Source: Carettochelys insculpta
Taxonomy: Eukaryota > Chordata > Testudines > Carettochelyidae
Assembly (NCBI RefSeq): GCF_033958435.1
Contig: NC_134138.1
Coordinates: forward strand, 79,656,298 to 79,720,297
Length of the DNA: 64,000 bases
Direction of reading: 5' to 3'
The notes below the pieces were generated by a model. That model had not been told where the DNA came from and ran no database searches. It saw only the letters and a program-made list of their open reading frames with translations. The position numbers and the translations under genes are program-made. This document shows, in pieces, positions 11,916 to 23,152 of the stretch (the stretch's first letter is position 1; each line of letters opens with the position of its first letter).

Positions 11916-12351
11916 CGCTGCGGGGGTTGTGGACGGCGGCTGCAGAGGGGTGTGCAGGCTGGCTGCATGGCTGTGCTGCCGCCTGCACGCTCTCTCAGCT
12001 TCCTGCACAGGAAGGCAGGGGGCGGGGAGCTTTAAGGGGCCACTGCACGTGGCGACCATAGAGCTCAGGGGCTGGAGAAAGCGTCTCTCAACCCCTCAGC
12101 TAATGGCTGCCATGGCGGACCCCACTATTTCGATGTTGCGGGACGTGGATCGGCTACAAGTGCCCTACTTCAACGTTCAACGTCGAAGTAGGGCGCTATT
12201 CCCATCGCCTCATGAGGATAGCGACTTCAACGTCTCGCCGCCTTACGTCGATGTCAACTTCGAAATAGTGCTCACCATGTGTAGACGTGGCGGGCGCTAT
12301 TTCGAAGTTGGCGCGGCTACTTCGATGTAGCCGGCACGTGTAGACGCGGCT

Positions 12352-12480
12352 AGTGAAAGCAACATTCTCATCATGGTGCCAACTTGCTGTGTGCCTCATA
12401 ATTTATGTGAAAGGAAGGGGGGCGGAAATTGTCATGCCAGGCTGGAAGGCAGAGGCAAATCATTTGGCTAGTAATTATGA
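12352..12480 (+). pseudogene. Harbinger relic B: transposase, right part
   Basis: Continues the remnant that stops at 8067. The reading ESNILIMVPTCCVPHNLCERKGG corresponds to the conserved C-terminal stretch (in element C: NIPQTVGSCSALHNLVDSKGE). Together the two parts place element C inside the transposase of relic B. Confidence 0.75.
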
Positions 12481-12559
12481 GCAGCCAGACACCAAGGCAA
12501 TAAGAAGAGCACAGCAAGGGTACTGCTAATCAGGGACACCTTGAAAAACATCTTTATGA

Positions 12560-13190
12560 ATGATCAGACAGCAACATGACAGTCATTTCTGTTGCTCTTA
12601 AGGATGTCCCTCCTGAATGAAGTGTGCTTGCCTGCAAAGCCTGTATGCCATGCCCCACCCTGTGCAAGACAAACAATACAGGCAATATTTCTGAGCTTAA
12701 TCATTTTTATTAAGGGGCCACGAAAGGAGTTTATGGCAGGGGCTTCAGAGGTTGGTAAGCAAAGGCATTTTGCCATCACAGGTGGGGCCTTCAGCCTTCT
12801 GCTTTCAGAAGTGTCCTTGTGAGTGTAATTCAAGGCTGCCCTTGACTCCTCACACACACACACATTCTGGGGTGCCAAGGAGGGGGAGGTTCGGGAACAT
12901 GGGGAGGAGGGCATGTGGTTCATCATGGGCTGTAATGGCACTTTGTGCTCCTGTACTGAGAACTGCACAAGTTCTATTTGCTGCCTCATCATCAGCAACA
13001 TATCCTTCAGAGTCTCTAGTTCACACTCTGTGCTCTCTCCTCACCTCACAATCTGCTCTACTTTCTTCCCAATCAGCCTGCCTCTTCTCTGGGGTGGTTC
13101 TCCTCTGCACATTTAACTGTGCTCTCTCCCTTCAAACAGCTTCCATGTGCTCTAGGAAGAGGTCTTCCCGCATTCATTCTCACTTGCAGA
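12560..13190 (-). pseudogene. Harbinger relic B: probable Myb-like partner, C-terminal exon
   Basis: A reading ELETLKDMLLMMRQQIELVQF on the minus strand around 13015-12950, followed by a serine/proline-rich stretch, resembles the C-terminal helix of Harbinger Myb-like proteins, and it lies convergent to the relic B transposase, as in the other elements. Stops interrupt the part upstream of 13020. An AATAAA is present on the minus strand near 12710. The DNA-binding domain exon is not recognisable further right. Assignment rests mainly on position and helix composition. Confidence 0.5.
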
Positions 13191-14510
13191 TCTGAGCTGG
13201 TCTCACAGCTGGAGGAGGGTAAGGGCCATAATCCCAAGGTCACGTCTCTGGGAGACAGGGTGCCATGGGGGATGGAGGAAACCAAGCAGTGTCAGGAAGG
13301 GGTGGAACTCAGGAAATGGTAACAGACAGGCCCCACCACAGGCCTGCCAGTACTCCCAGGGCAGATTGCACAATTTTTCTGGCCAGATGGCCCGCAAGCC
13401 AGAAGCTTGAGATTCCTGCCTGAGACACTGCTAGTGGTGTTAACAAGGCCATCATTATTTAGGATCTGAATTTAAGAGTACAATGTATTTAGCTTGTAAC
13501 ACTCAGACAAGCAATGGAGTTCAGTACCACTTATAAAATCTAATATCTCCAGCAGGGTTCTCTGAGTGAAGGTTCTACCACCCTGGCCCTGGAAGTTTAA
13601 AAGATGCTCTCTTGTGCAAGGCTGTGTTTCACTTTTTATTGTTTCCAAAGCCATTCTTCCCTATAGTATTTAATATAAATGGAAGAACACCAACAAATAC
13701 AACAGAAAATATGCTGGATATTATTTAGACCTCATTTGTAGAATTATCTTGTAATTTCAAGAAGGCACAGCAAGATAAGCATTATGGTGCATTGATTTAC
13801 ACTTACTGCATCCACTGCTGCTCAGTCCTTGGCTTGGTGCCTAACAACCCACTAAACTCAAATTACTGGATAATAGTTTGCCTGATTTTGTGTCCTGTTG
13901 CTTAATTTTATTATTTTAATATCTGCAAACCACCACTGGATTGATAAATCCTCCAGGCTGTTGTATTTTCCATAAGCTGGTTTGGAAAATATTTACTATC
14001 AGAACCTGATATTCTTGCTCACATTACCTCATTCCTGAAAACTTAAGCTGAGGTCTGGGTCTAAAGAATTAGGTGTTACTCAATGCTTCCTGCAGTTTTC
14101 TAGAAAAGAAGAATTTTAGAGCACACTGACTGGAAAGATGCACTTTCCCACAAATAACACGAATAATTTCAAATGACTAAAACATATCCAGACAGAGTAA
14201 GCCCTGTAGAATATTAGCCTTGTCAGCTTACCAATGTACACATATTGGCTTTAGTTTGCATGCTTATTTTCTTCACAGCTTTCATAGGCAGCATTCCTTT
14301 TTTAAGTGCATGATGGGCCCAATTTTCCTCTCATTTACACTGGTGTATAACAGAGGCAATTATACTGGTAGTGAGAAAAAACAAAAAACCAACAATGGGT
14401 CCATCAACTACTCAGTGGTGACTGCATTCTACATGCACTTCAGACTCCCTTTGCATAGGAGTAAATAATAATACAAAGGATGAGGTAGTGACAGTCAGGC
14501 CTGTGCCATT
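13191..14510. other. No recognised feature
   Basis: Mostly AT-rich sequence. It could include more of relic B on its left side, but I find no terminal repeat or domain. Confidence 0.4.
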
Positions 14511-14519
14511 TACACCATT

Positions 14520-15374
14520 AATAGGTGAAGCTGGTGTAAGTCTGAGACCTACGAGCTCCACAATCAATTAAAATCATGGCACCTTCACACATGGCCCCCA
14601 GCAGAAACTGGCCAATGGGAGCTGGGTCATGATTGCAGTGCAGGCAGAGCACAGAGGACCCACTCTCCCGCTCCACAGGGATGCACAGTGCACAGAGGGC
14701 ACATGGCCTTTGTAGCTGGCTGCTCTGAGTGGCATGCAGGATCATGAAAGGCAGAGATCCTGCCTGAGGTGTGGTGCTGAGCTGCTGACCAGAAGCCACC
14801 TAGGCAAGTGGCTCCCAGGCAGACCCTGCACCTAGCATTCTAGTCCTCTCTCCCACAACCCTCTGCTCCCCCTACTGCACCTCTGCCCTATGTCACACCC
14901 CAAACCCTCTGTACCCTTGCTTCTGTACTCATACCTCTTCCAAGACCTTGCACCACAACCCCCTGCCCCTAGTCATAACCCAAACCCCTGTACCCCAGAC
15001 CACAACCCCCTCCCAGACCCTGCATCTCCTCATGCATCTCTCCTCCAGGTTGGAATACTCTCCTGCACCCATAACACCTACCAGACCCTGCATCCCTATT
15101 CCTGCCCAAGCTCAGAACCCCCTACTCTGCTAGGCCACAACCCAAACCCCTAAAGCCCTTCCTGAACCCCTGCTCCAGGTCACATCCTCTTCCCAGATCC
15201 TGCATCCCCTCCTGCACACCAGTCATTTACCCTGAGATCCCTTGTATGACCAATTTCCATTCCAGACCCTGCATCTCCTCCATTAATATCATGGAAGAGT
15301 GCCATCCTTGGCCACTTACCAAATTTTTGGTGTGTCCCCCACCCCTCAAAAATTATTGCCCACTCCTGGTCTAA
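14520..15374 (-). mobile_element. hAT-type MITE fragment
   Basis: The right end AATTATTGCCCACTCCTGG is a typical hAT terminus (reverse complement begins CAGGAGTGGGCAA). The interior is a C-rich quasi-tandem stretch (CCAGACCCTGCAT...CTCCTGCACCC) shared with the better-preserved copy at 58.4-59.3 kb, including ATATCATGGAAGAGTG near the end. The left end is not found, so its start is approximate. Confidence 0.6.
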
Positions 15375-17150
15375 CATATTCGTCATACATGGAGTCTAGC
15401 CTATGGACTTGGTGGCAAGGTAAATAATCAAGAATGCTCATGATTTCTGAAACCAGTCCCAACCACCTAAATATTTAGAAAATATTATATCAAAAAGTCT
15501 TCATGTCCTTGCAGATTTTGGCTTAAATCCTCGGTATGGCTCTGCAAAGGAAGATCAGCATTGGGCACTGTCCATCTAGTAAGCCTCCAAGCCGTGTTGT
15601 GTGGGCATATCAGGATGATACTGGAGAATCCAGCAGACCACGGTTGATAGCACGCACTAGAGTGTTGCTGCTCACAAAGAGGAGATAAGAGGCTTGATTG
15701 TGTTCTGAAGCTATCAGATAATTTCTTAGGGCCATGATGTACTGGAGCAGGGGGTTAGCAACCAAAATAGCAAAAAGAGCCATTTTTTCCAATTCCGTAA
15801 AATACTCGGTAACTCAAGAGACACAATGTATGCGAATACGAGACAGTCCTTAATAAAGAACGTCAAGCCATACTTTCTGTAACCTCTATTTTAAGAATAC
15901 ACAATGATTTGTATTGTGATATATGTTGTGATACAGATTTGTAATGTGATATACACAATGATTTATAATGTGATACAAGTTTACTGCAGGACGTTCACAA
16001 ACTTTTTACATATTCTATTTCCTCACACTTCACATGTGTGTTTGTACCACTCTCTTCCTGACTTGGACTCCCAAACCTTCTTTCTCTCTGGAGGTTGCTA
16101 GGTTGAATTACAGAATGGTTCAATATTACATATTGTTTGCTACTTAGATATGAGTTGTTCTTTTAGGGATTTAAAGGCTTTCACCTTTTATCACAAATAA
16201 TCAGGAGGGTTTTTTACTTTGCAGTCATAGGATCGGAAGCCACAAAGAAGTCCATAGAGAACTGCATGTGGCTCAGGATCCGCAGGTTGCAGACCCCTCT
16301 TTTGGAGTGAAAGCACTTTAGATAGCAATCCCTACCACAGTAGGATGGAATCTTGACTTCCTGGTGCTCACATGTTTCTTCTTCTGGTTCCTGGGTTCCC
16401 CCCCTCCACTCCTTTTCCTGCAACCCACAACTCAGCAACAGTCTGATGTAACACATTGTTTAGCCCTAAGCTTTCAGGACCCCAGACATATACTCATAAG
16501 CTCTTTTAGGATAGGTCTTGTATCAGCAATGATAGTCATGCACTATGCTGTGTAAGATTCAGTTAGAACAAATGTGCTTTATTTCAGCTTGTATCTCGTG
16601 GTTCACATCATTTGCAATTTCTGGCACAGGCTACAGTTTGGCAAAAAAAAGAATCAGGTTCTTCTATTAAATTAGCCAGTGCTACAATACTCCCATTTGA
16701 TGGAGGAACCTGATGTTCAGTTGGCCCATCGCAAACAGACCCTCTTACAAATAAGATTATAAGTGGCTCAACAGCCAAGCCCAAGAAAAGCAATTTTTCT
16801 TACCTCTCTTGGATTTTTTGTGCCTTTGTCCTCTTTAGTATTCACTCAGTTCAGAATTTACTGTCATTTGCTAATTTAATTAAATAGGTTTTTCCTGATC
16901 CTCTCTTTTGCATCAGTAATAAAGACATAGACTAAAATCAGACTTCAAATTGATTGGGAACACCACTAGAACCCTGGCCACTGCTGTATACACCGTCGTT
17001 AAATAATGATCCTGGTTTATGTCATTTAGCCTTCTGATTCACACTAATATGAATTAGTTTTGTGAGGAAGATCTCATGACACACTTTATCAAATGCTTTC
17101 ATTTAAGTCCAGCCTATATTGCCTACAATCCTTTTGTTTACTTAGGAACA
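15375..17150. other. No gene; small hAT-like scrap
   Basis: Mostly AT-rich sequence. At 16260-16305 a piece reading CTGCATGTGGCTC...CAGGTTGCAGACCCCT looks like the end of a hAT-family element. Nothing else is recognised. Confidence 0.35.
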
Positions 17151-17154
17151 GATA

Positions 17155-18020
17155 ATTCATAAGAACATAACAGCCATACTGGGTCAGAGCAAAGGATCAT
17201 CTAGCCCAGTATCCTGTCTTCTGACAGTGGCCAATTCTGGATGCCCCAGTGGGAGAGCACAGAACAGAAAGTCATTGAATGATCCCTCTCTTGTCATCCC
17301 TTTCCAGCCTCTGAAAAACAAAGTGTGGCAAGAGCATTCTTACCCATCCTGGCTAATTGTCATAGATGGACCTAACCTTCATGAATTTATTTAGTTCTTT
17401 TTTGAACTGCGTGAAAGTCCTGGTCTTCACAATGTCCTCTGGCAAGGAGTTCCACAGGCCTACTCTCTGCTGCGTGAATAAAAATTTCCTTGGGTTACTT
17501 TAAAACCTGCTACGCACTAATTTCATTTTGTGACCCTTAGTTCTTATGTTATGGGAACAAGTAAATAACTTTTCCTAATTCACTTTTTTCACACCATTTG
17601 TGATTTCATAGCCCTCTATGATATCCCTCCCACTTAGTCTCCTCTCTTCTAAAATGAAAAGTCCCAGTCTTTTTAGTCTTTCTTCATATGGCATCCATTC
17701 CAAACCCCTAATCATTTGCTGCCCTTTTATGTACCTTTTCCAATGCCAATATGTCTTTCTGAGATGAGGTGACCATATCTGTACACAGTATTCCAGAGGT
17801 AGGCATACCATGGATTTACAAAGAGGCAATAAGATATTCTCAGTCGTATTCTCGATCCCTTTTTTAATGATTCCTAGCATTCTGTTTGCTTTTTTGCCTG
17901 CTGCTGCACAGTGAGGGGGTGTTTTCAGAGAACTATCCACAATGACTTCAAGTGAGATGTTTGATCGAAATATCTGGCTATGACATGCAGCTACAGCACC
18001 TCGGTTAATGAGAGCTACTT
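17155..18020 (-). mobile_element. CR1 LINE, 3' part
   Basis: 5'-truncated CR1-family retrotransposon. On the minus strand, about 17970-17575 encodes the reverse transcriptase C-terminal region: LEVIVDSSLKTPPHCAAAG, KKANRMLGIIKKGIEN, PLEYCVQIWSPHLRK, YEERLKRLGLFILEERRLSG, IIEGYEITNGV. The rest down to 17155 is the non-coding 3' region typical of turtle CR1 copies (ACTGGGTCAGAGCAAAGGATCATCTAGCCCAGTATC on the plus strand, in pieces). Frameshifts are visible. No catalytic motifs remain. Confidence 0.85.
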
Positions 18021-20237
18021 GTTTGCAGGCCCATGGAAGACAGAGATCATGGCTACCCAATTCTATGGATTTCTTGAGATCTATAGAAAAATGTCTTAGA
18101 GGTCCACCACGTTCTCTGTCAGCTGTGCACTTGTTCAGCTGCTCAGGAGCAATTCAAATGCCAGCCAGCTGATTGGCAGAATCAGCAGAACTAGCTCAGC
18201 TCATTGGATCCAGTGAGCTTTCACGATTCTCTCACCAAGCAGAGAAGTGCAATGTAAGCACTTTGGTGTAAGTACATTTTTGCACTTATTTGAAAGGATA
18301 CAAAAGACTGAGACATTTCCAGATTCTTGGTCTTAATCATTATACTTCAGAGTAATGGTGATGTAATATAAGCCCAGTAGCTAAGACTCCTATTTCCTGG
18401 CACATGGGAGCAGCATAGGGTCTGTCTCTAAAGGAGACAATAAGATACAGGGCAGCGAGACTCATGTGGTTACACAGGCATGCTTTACTAATGGTTTGGC
18501 AAAGGAAATGTATAGTTTATGTGCAAGCTGTGCCTTCTCCATTTGCAAAGCCAGCATTGCCTGGCTTTAATCCTTGCTTTGTGCAATACTGCACAATCAG
18601 ACTCAATATATGGGGTTTACAAATACCTCCGATGCACCAGCATCAACCATTGTTGGAAACAGTAGCCAATTGGTGCGTTCTGGCACAGAGGTCATAATCA
18701 TTTTGACACAGTCCAAATAACACCACAAAGAGACAAACCAACTGTTGCAACAGAAACCAGTCTTTGCCCTTCTACAGGGGGACTGATACACTGCAGACTC
18801 TCTTTTCACAAGGAAGCTGACCACTGCATGTTTTGCAGTAAGGTGCATAATAGTAACCGACTTACAATAAACAGGAAGAACCTTATATCAAGTGCTGCTT
18901 TATACAGAAAATCCATATTACTTCACACTGAGAACAAGTAACTTTACAACTTGTATGCAAAGAGTCAGTGGCTTTTTTCACTGACAAAAAAATACTGAGG
19001 CACCAGATAGTAAGGTGGCATGTGGTGCACAAAGCAAGCGAATCAAGTATTGGTGGGAAATGTCTTAAACTCCTTTTCTAGAGGAGGAAATCTTCCCCAC
19101 CCCACATATCGCCTTCATTGCCTGTTGTCAAGGCAAGGACCTTCAAGTGAGACGAATTGGAGTACCCTATCAGTACATGAGGGACTAAACAGTAATCAGT
19201 AGAGAAGTTTGATTTCATCCAAAGAAAGACAGTTGTCTAATGAATCCCTTTCTTCCAGGATCTAACAATCACCTGCCCTCAGGAATACTGGATTCTTGTG
19301 ACACATTTTGCTGTTTGTGAATAAAAAGCCAACCGGTATTGCAGACAGAACCTCCTTGTTAAGATTTCCACATCCATGGAGTTCATTTGGCCCTTCTTAG
19401 TAGATACCTAGTAAAACAAATTCAGGGGGAAGAACACCGCCATATTCTTTATTATTTATTTCTATTCCTCCTCCACTGCCAGAGAAAGCATTATGCTGCC
19501 ATTACTCTGCATTAGTGCATGCTTTTACTTCTACATGTAAAGCAGTAGGTACAGGAGAGAATATACTTTATTATGGGATAATAAAGACTTAACTATAAAT
19601 CATTGAGGAAGTTCGAATTCAGATTTGGTTTTGCAGCTCAGCACAGTATTTGTCCTTCTTTCAAAGGTTTATTCATTTCAATGTTAGTCATTCATGCCGC
19701 TGTGTATAAATTATGTGAATTAAAAATCATTTGGCGTGTTTCCATTTTGTGAAACCCTGTGGCAGTGCACCATTTAAAACCAGTGCCATGATACACAGAC
19801 ATGCCTGACAGTTGAATTCAGGCTTTTTCATGTTGTGGCTTATAGTTTAATTACTTTAAAGAGTACCATACAAGAAAGGAAATGCCTAATAGCGTGTTTC
19901 ATGGAAGCCAAGGGAATATTCCAAATCATCAGAACCTTCAGAGGTGAAACAGTAATTAATGTGGGGGATGTTGGGTGAGGGAAAGATTCAGGGATTATAA
20001 CAAATTCATAATAAAAAAGATCTGTAAACAGCATCTACTGTATGAATATTGCCTTTGGCACTATTCCTCTAGGTTTATTTTCTATACAGATGTCTGTCAA
20101 ACTTGCAGACATTCCTTCTAAGCCCAAAACTCAGAAATCTGCCACTGGAAATCCAAAATTCTATGGTGACCATGATGAGCCTAAATTTCCAGAAATTTTA
20201 ATACACCAGAACACCACACAAGGGGATTATCAATCAC
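18021..20237. other. No recognised feature
   Basis: Ordinary AT-rich intergenic sequence; short open frames only. No repeat or exon that I can support. Confidence 0.45.
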
Positions 20238-20249
20238 TTGCATTTTTAG

Positions 20250-20437
20250 TATTGGAGGGGTAGCCATGTTAGTCTGGATCTGTAACAGCAACGAAGGGTC
20301 CTGTGGCACCCTATAGACTAACAGAAAAGTTTTGAGCATGAGCTTTCGTGAGCACAGAAGTGAGTCTGTGCTCACGAAAGCTCATGCTCAAAACTTTTCT
20401 GTTCATCTATAAGGTGCCACAGGACCCTTTGTTGGTG
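20250..20437 (+). repeat. Fold-back SINE-like retroposon, copy 2, with 12-bp target duplication
   Basis: Perfect direct repeats TTGCATTTTTAG flank the element (20238-20249 and 20438-20449). The left end GGAGGGGTAGCCATGTTAGTCTGG begins the family. Arms 20293-20357 and 20366-20429 are reverse complements around a short loop, giving a hairpin about 64 bp per arm. Target duplications of this length point to LINE-driven retroposition and not to a cut-and-paste element. The left end resembles a tRNA-type A box (GGTAGCCATGTTAGTCTGG), but no convincing B box is visible. Confidence 0.8.
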
Positions 20438-21189
20438 TTGCATTTTTAGAGTACTCAGCCTTTGTACTTACTCATCAAAATTGTAGAATATCCTCAGACT
20501 TTCTCTGCACAGGTAATCTGTTTGCTCCCATACCCTTCATGGAATTAACATGTCATCTGCTGCCAATTCATTGTTCACTCTGCTTATGTGTTGTTACCTA
20601 TTTAGACAATATTGTCTTGCTGTTTCCCTGTACTCTCCTGTATATCTGAATCTACCGGTTTTTGTTTGGTTGGTTGGTTGTTTTTTATGATTTTTCTTTT
20701 ATGCTTAGCTTGTAAACTGTTGGGGCAAGGAATGTCTTTTCGTTCTGTGGTTGTACAACATCTAGCACAGTTACTGGTCCATGAATGGGTCTCCTATGTA
20801 CCCCAATAATACAAGCAATAAATTATAGCAATAATAAATTACATCAATAGAGCTGGGTGGAATCACTTCTTAAAAAATTAATCTGGTATATTTCATCAAA
20901 CAAACCAAACTCTGGAAAAATTTGATCAGCCCTTCTTAACAGGAAGGATTGTCAATGAAAAAGTTACATACAGAGTGACCAAAAACACATGAAATCATTG
21001 CATGATATAAACAGATGAGGCACAACAAGCCCCTCACATCTAGAAAACCAAGAACACAGAATTAATTATATTCTTCCCATTCTATCTGTCTACCTAATAC
21101 CACACAAATAAATCATCCCTATCCTGACCCTATCCCCCACTGACATCTCTGTACAGTAGAAGAAGAATGCTTTATTGTTTCCATCATTT

Positions 21190-21480
21190 ATGCCTGCCCC
21201 AACTGGCTGTTAAGTTGTTGGACCCCTCATCCTATGGGCGGGGGTTGGGTGGATCAGAGGATGAAAGGCCAGTTGACATGGTCCCCGAACATCTTTTTGG
21301 GTGGGGCATGGGGACTGTGGCTCGAGGGCCAGTTGAAATGCTCCCCCCGGCAGCTGCAAGCCCCTGAAAATCTTTCCCACCCTTGGAGCCCTCACCACGT
21401 TCAAGCCAGGACATGGTGCTGCCCGGCAACGTGGTCTGCACTGCACAGCCGGCACATCCTTTTACCGGGTTGGGGCTAGC
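21190..21480 (+). repeat. Large inverted repeat, left arm
   Basis: About 290 bases (from CCCCAACTGGCTGTT to the GGGTTGGGGCTAGCC end) that recur in reverse complement at 21995-22286 with moderate divergence. Matched landmarks: GGTTGGGTGGATCAGAGGATGAA, AGGCCAGTTGA, GCCGGCACATCCTTTTA. No open frame in it resembles a known protein. Right after it, 21482-21515 has a 17-base unit (CCACCTGGCTGGTACCAG) twice in tandem. Confidence 0.75.
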
Positions 21481-21776
21481 CACCTGGCTGGTACCAGCCA
21501 CCTGGCTGGTACCAGGCAGCCCATGGCTGTGGGCTCTTGCTCGTATGAGAGGCTGAGAAACTTCTTTCTTTCTTTGCCATGAGCACATCTACCCATTAAA
21601 AATAGTCCCAACACAGAGTTCATGCCTCTGTCGCTACCTCTGCCAGCTGGGCCCCTGGATTTTTTCTTCCTGTGCTGGCACCAGCCCCTGTCCCACCACA
21701 CTGCGCGGAAGCTAGGCTGTTGTGGCGGGGAGGGGTCGTGCTCGTCTGAGAGGCTGAGAAACTTCTTTTCTCCTGT

Positions 21777-21932
21777 ATTGGAGGGGTAGCCATGTTAGTC
21801 TGGATCTGTAACAGCAACGAAGGGTCCTGTGGCACCTTATAGACGAACAGAAAAGTTTTGAGCGTGAGCTTTCGTGAGCACAGACTCACTTCATCTGTGA
21901 TGAAGCATCTGAGGCAGCGTCTGATGAAGTGG
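21777..21932 (+). repeat. Fold-back family retroposon, copy 3, with 14-bp target duplication
   Basis: Perfect direct repeats TTCTTTTCTCCTGT at 21763-21776 and 21933-21946. Starts like copy 2 (ATTGGAGGGGTAGCCATGTTAGTCTGG) but the second arm is not a complete reverse copy; it ends in ATGAAGCATCTGAGG...GATGAAGTGG. Inserted in the spacer of the 290-bp inverted repeat. Confidence 0.8.
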
Positions 21933-21994
21933 TTCTTTTCTCCTGTTTACATTTGTGTAGAGGCCCCTCTTCCCTCCCCCCGCCACAGTCACCA

Positions 21995-22286
21995 TGGCTA
22001 GCCCCCAACCCAATAAAAGGATGTGCCGGCTGCACAGTTTGGACCATGCTGCCAGGCAGCACCATGTCATGGCTTGCACGTGGTGAGGGCTCCACGGGCA
22101 GGAAAGATTTACGGGGGCTTGCAGCCACTGGGTGGAGCATTTCAACTGGCCCTAGAGCCATGGATTCCACACCCCCCTAGCCAAAAAGATTTTTGGGGAC
22201 CTGTCAACTGGCCCTTCATCCTCTGATCCACCCAACCCCACCCCATGTGATGCAGGGGTCCAGCCCCCAACAGACAGTTGGGGCTG
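21995..22286 (-). repeat. Large inverted repeat, right arm
   Basis: Reverse-complement partner of 21190-21480. The spacer (about 515 bases) contains the retroposon at 21777-21932 and two copies of GAGGCTGAGAAACTTCTTT (21549 and 21750). Confidence 0.75.
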
Positions 22287-22309
22287 CCCCCCCACCACCA
22301 CCTGAATGC

Positions 22310-23152
22310 CACCACTTGTTGAAATTTGGCAAGCCCTATCCCCCAGGTTGAGCAACTCTATGTAGTGTAGTGGGAAGCCCAAAATCTTTCCCCCAACCTT
22401 TCCTATCCTCTTTCTTCACACTTTGGCCCCCTTAACACAGGGAAGAATGGGTGGAGGGCCAGTTGAGAGGACACAGACTGCGGGGTGATCCCAGGGCACA
22501 GAAGCTGTGTAATGCACTGGGAAGCCAAAACCCCGCCTCACAAAATCTCCTTTTTCAAACTATTCCTATCCTACTCTTTCTTCAAGCTTTGCATTGCTCC
22601 TGTATTATTTTCAGGGATCATATGTAATCAAGGGAGGAGGAGACAGTGGCTGGAGGGGCACTTGAGAAGACTCAGACACCTGCTGCTGGTTGTAAATGCT
22701 TTGATAATTCAGTTACAGCCACACATATAAAAAGCAAATTCAATTACAGAAGCAAGATATTTCACTGAATTTGGTGATCTTTGCTGATGCCCTATTTTTC
22801 CTTCCTTCCTCCTGGAAAAATGGCCATTGGATTTCCACAGGAGGGGAGTGAGGGCAATGCAATGTGGGGAGATGACATCATATACCCACAGCCACTCGTG
22901 GGGCATTTTTTTCCCATTCTGCACTAGCACAAATACCCAGAATGCTTTGGCGCTAAAGGAACTGTCAGAAAGGTTCCCACAATGCACTGCTGCAACATTC
23001 GATGTTTGGCAATTGAGAGGGGCAGCAGTAAGTCGACTTTGTGGGGAGCCTGTGGGGAGGTGAGGACAGTCAAATTCAAATTGATAAAACCCAGCATTAC
23101 AAAATCAATTGTAATAAATTCCTATTTATCTTGTCGTGTAGATGTAACCTTA
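22310..23152 (+). repeat. Dispersed Harbinger-like repeat, longer copy
   Basis: Shares three blocks with 24172-24612: the left block (GTTGAAATTTGGCAAGCC), a middle block (CAAGCTTTGCATTG...TTATTTTCA...ATCATATGTAATCAAGG) and a 300-base right block ending in GTGTAGATGTAACCTTAG. The right end resembles a Harbinger terminus (reverse complement GGTTACATCTACAC). No left terminus is found and no domain is encoded. Confidence 0.6.

Larger units (their letters stand above)
8068..12351 (+). mobile_element. PIF/Harbinger DNA transposon C, near-complete
   Basis: 4.28 kb. The left end GGCTACATCTACACG pairs with the right end (reverse complement AGCCGCGTCTACACG). Flanking bases are AGA (8065-8067) and AGT (12352-12354). 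Removing the element and one triplet restores the relic B transposase reading LDL/SE..NIL, so AGT is very probably the 3-bp target duplication with one later change. It contains a transposase (+) and a Myb/SANT-like gene (-), convergent. Both ends are rich in TTCGAA, TTCGAT and ACGTTGAACGT-type palindromes. The left end is disturbed by an AT-rich expansion and a 73-bp foreign copy (8100-8309). Four MITEs in the window (24.8, 28.5, 52.7, 53.4 kb) keep only its two ends. Confidence 0.9.

Noticed and set aside
11316..12035. 239-codon open frame on the plus strand
   Set aside because: Antisense to the Myb-like gene of element C; same GC-rich shadow effect.
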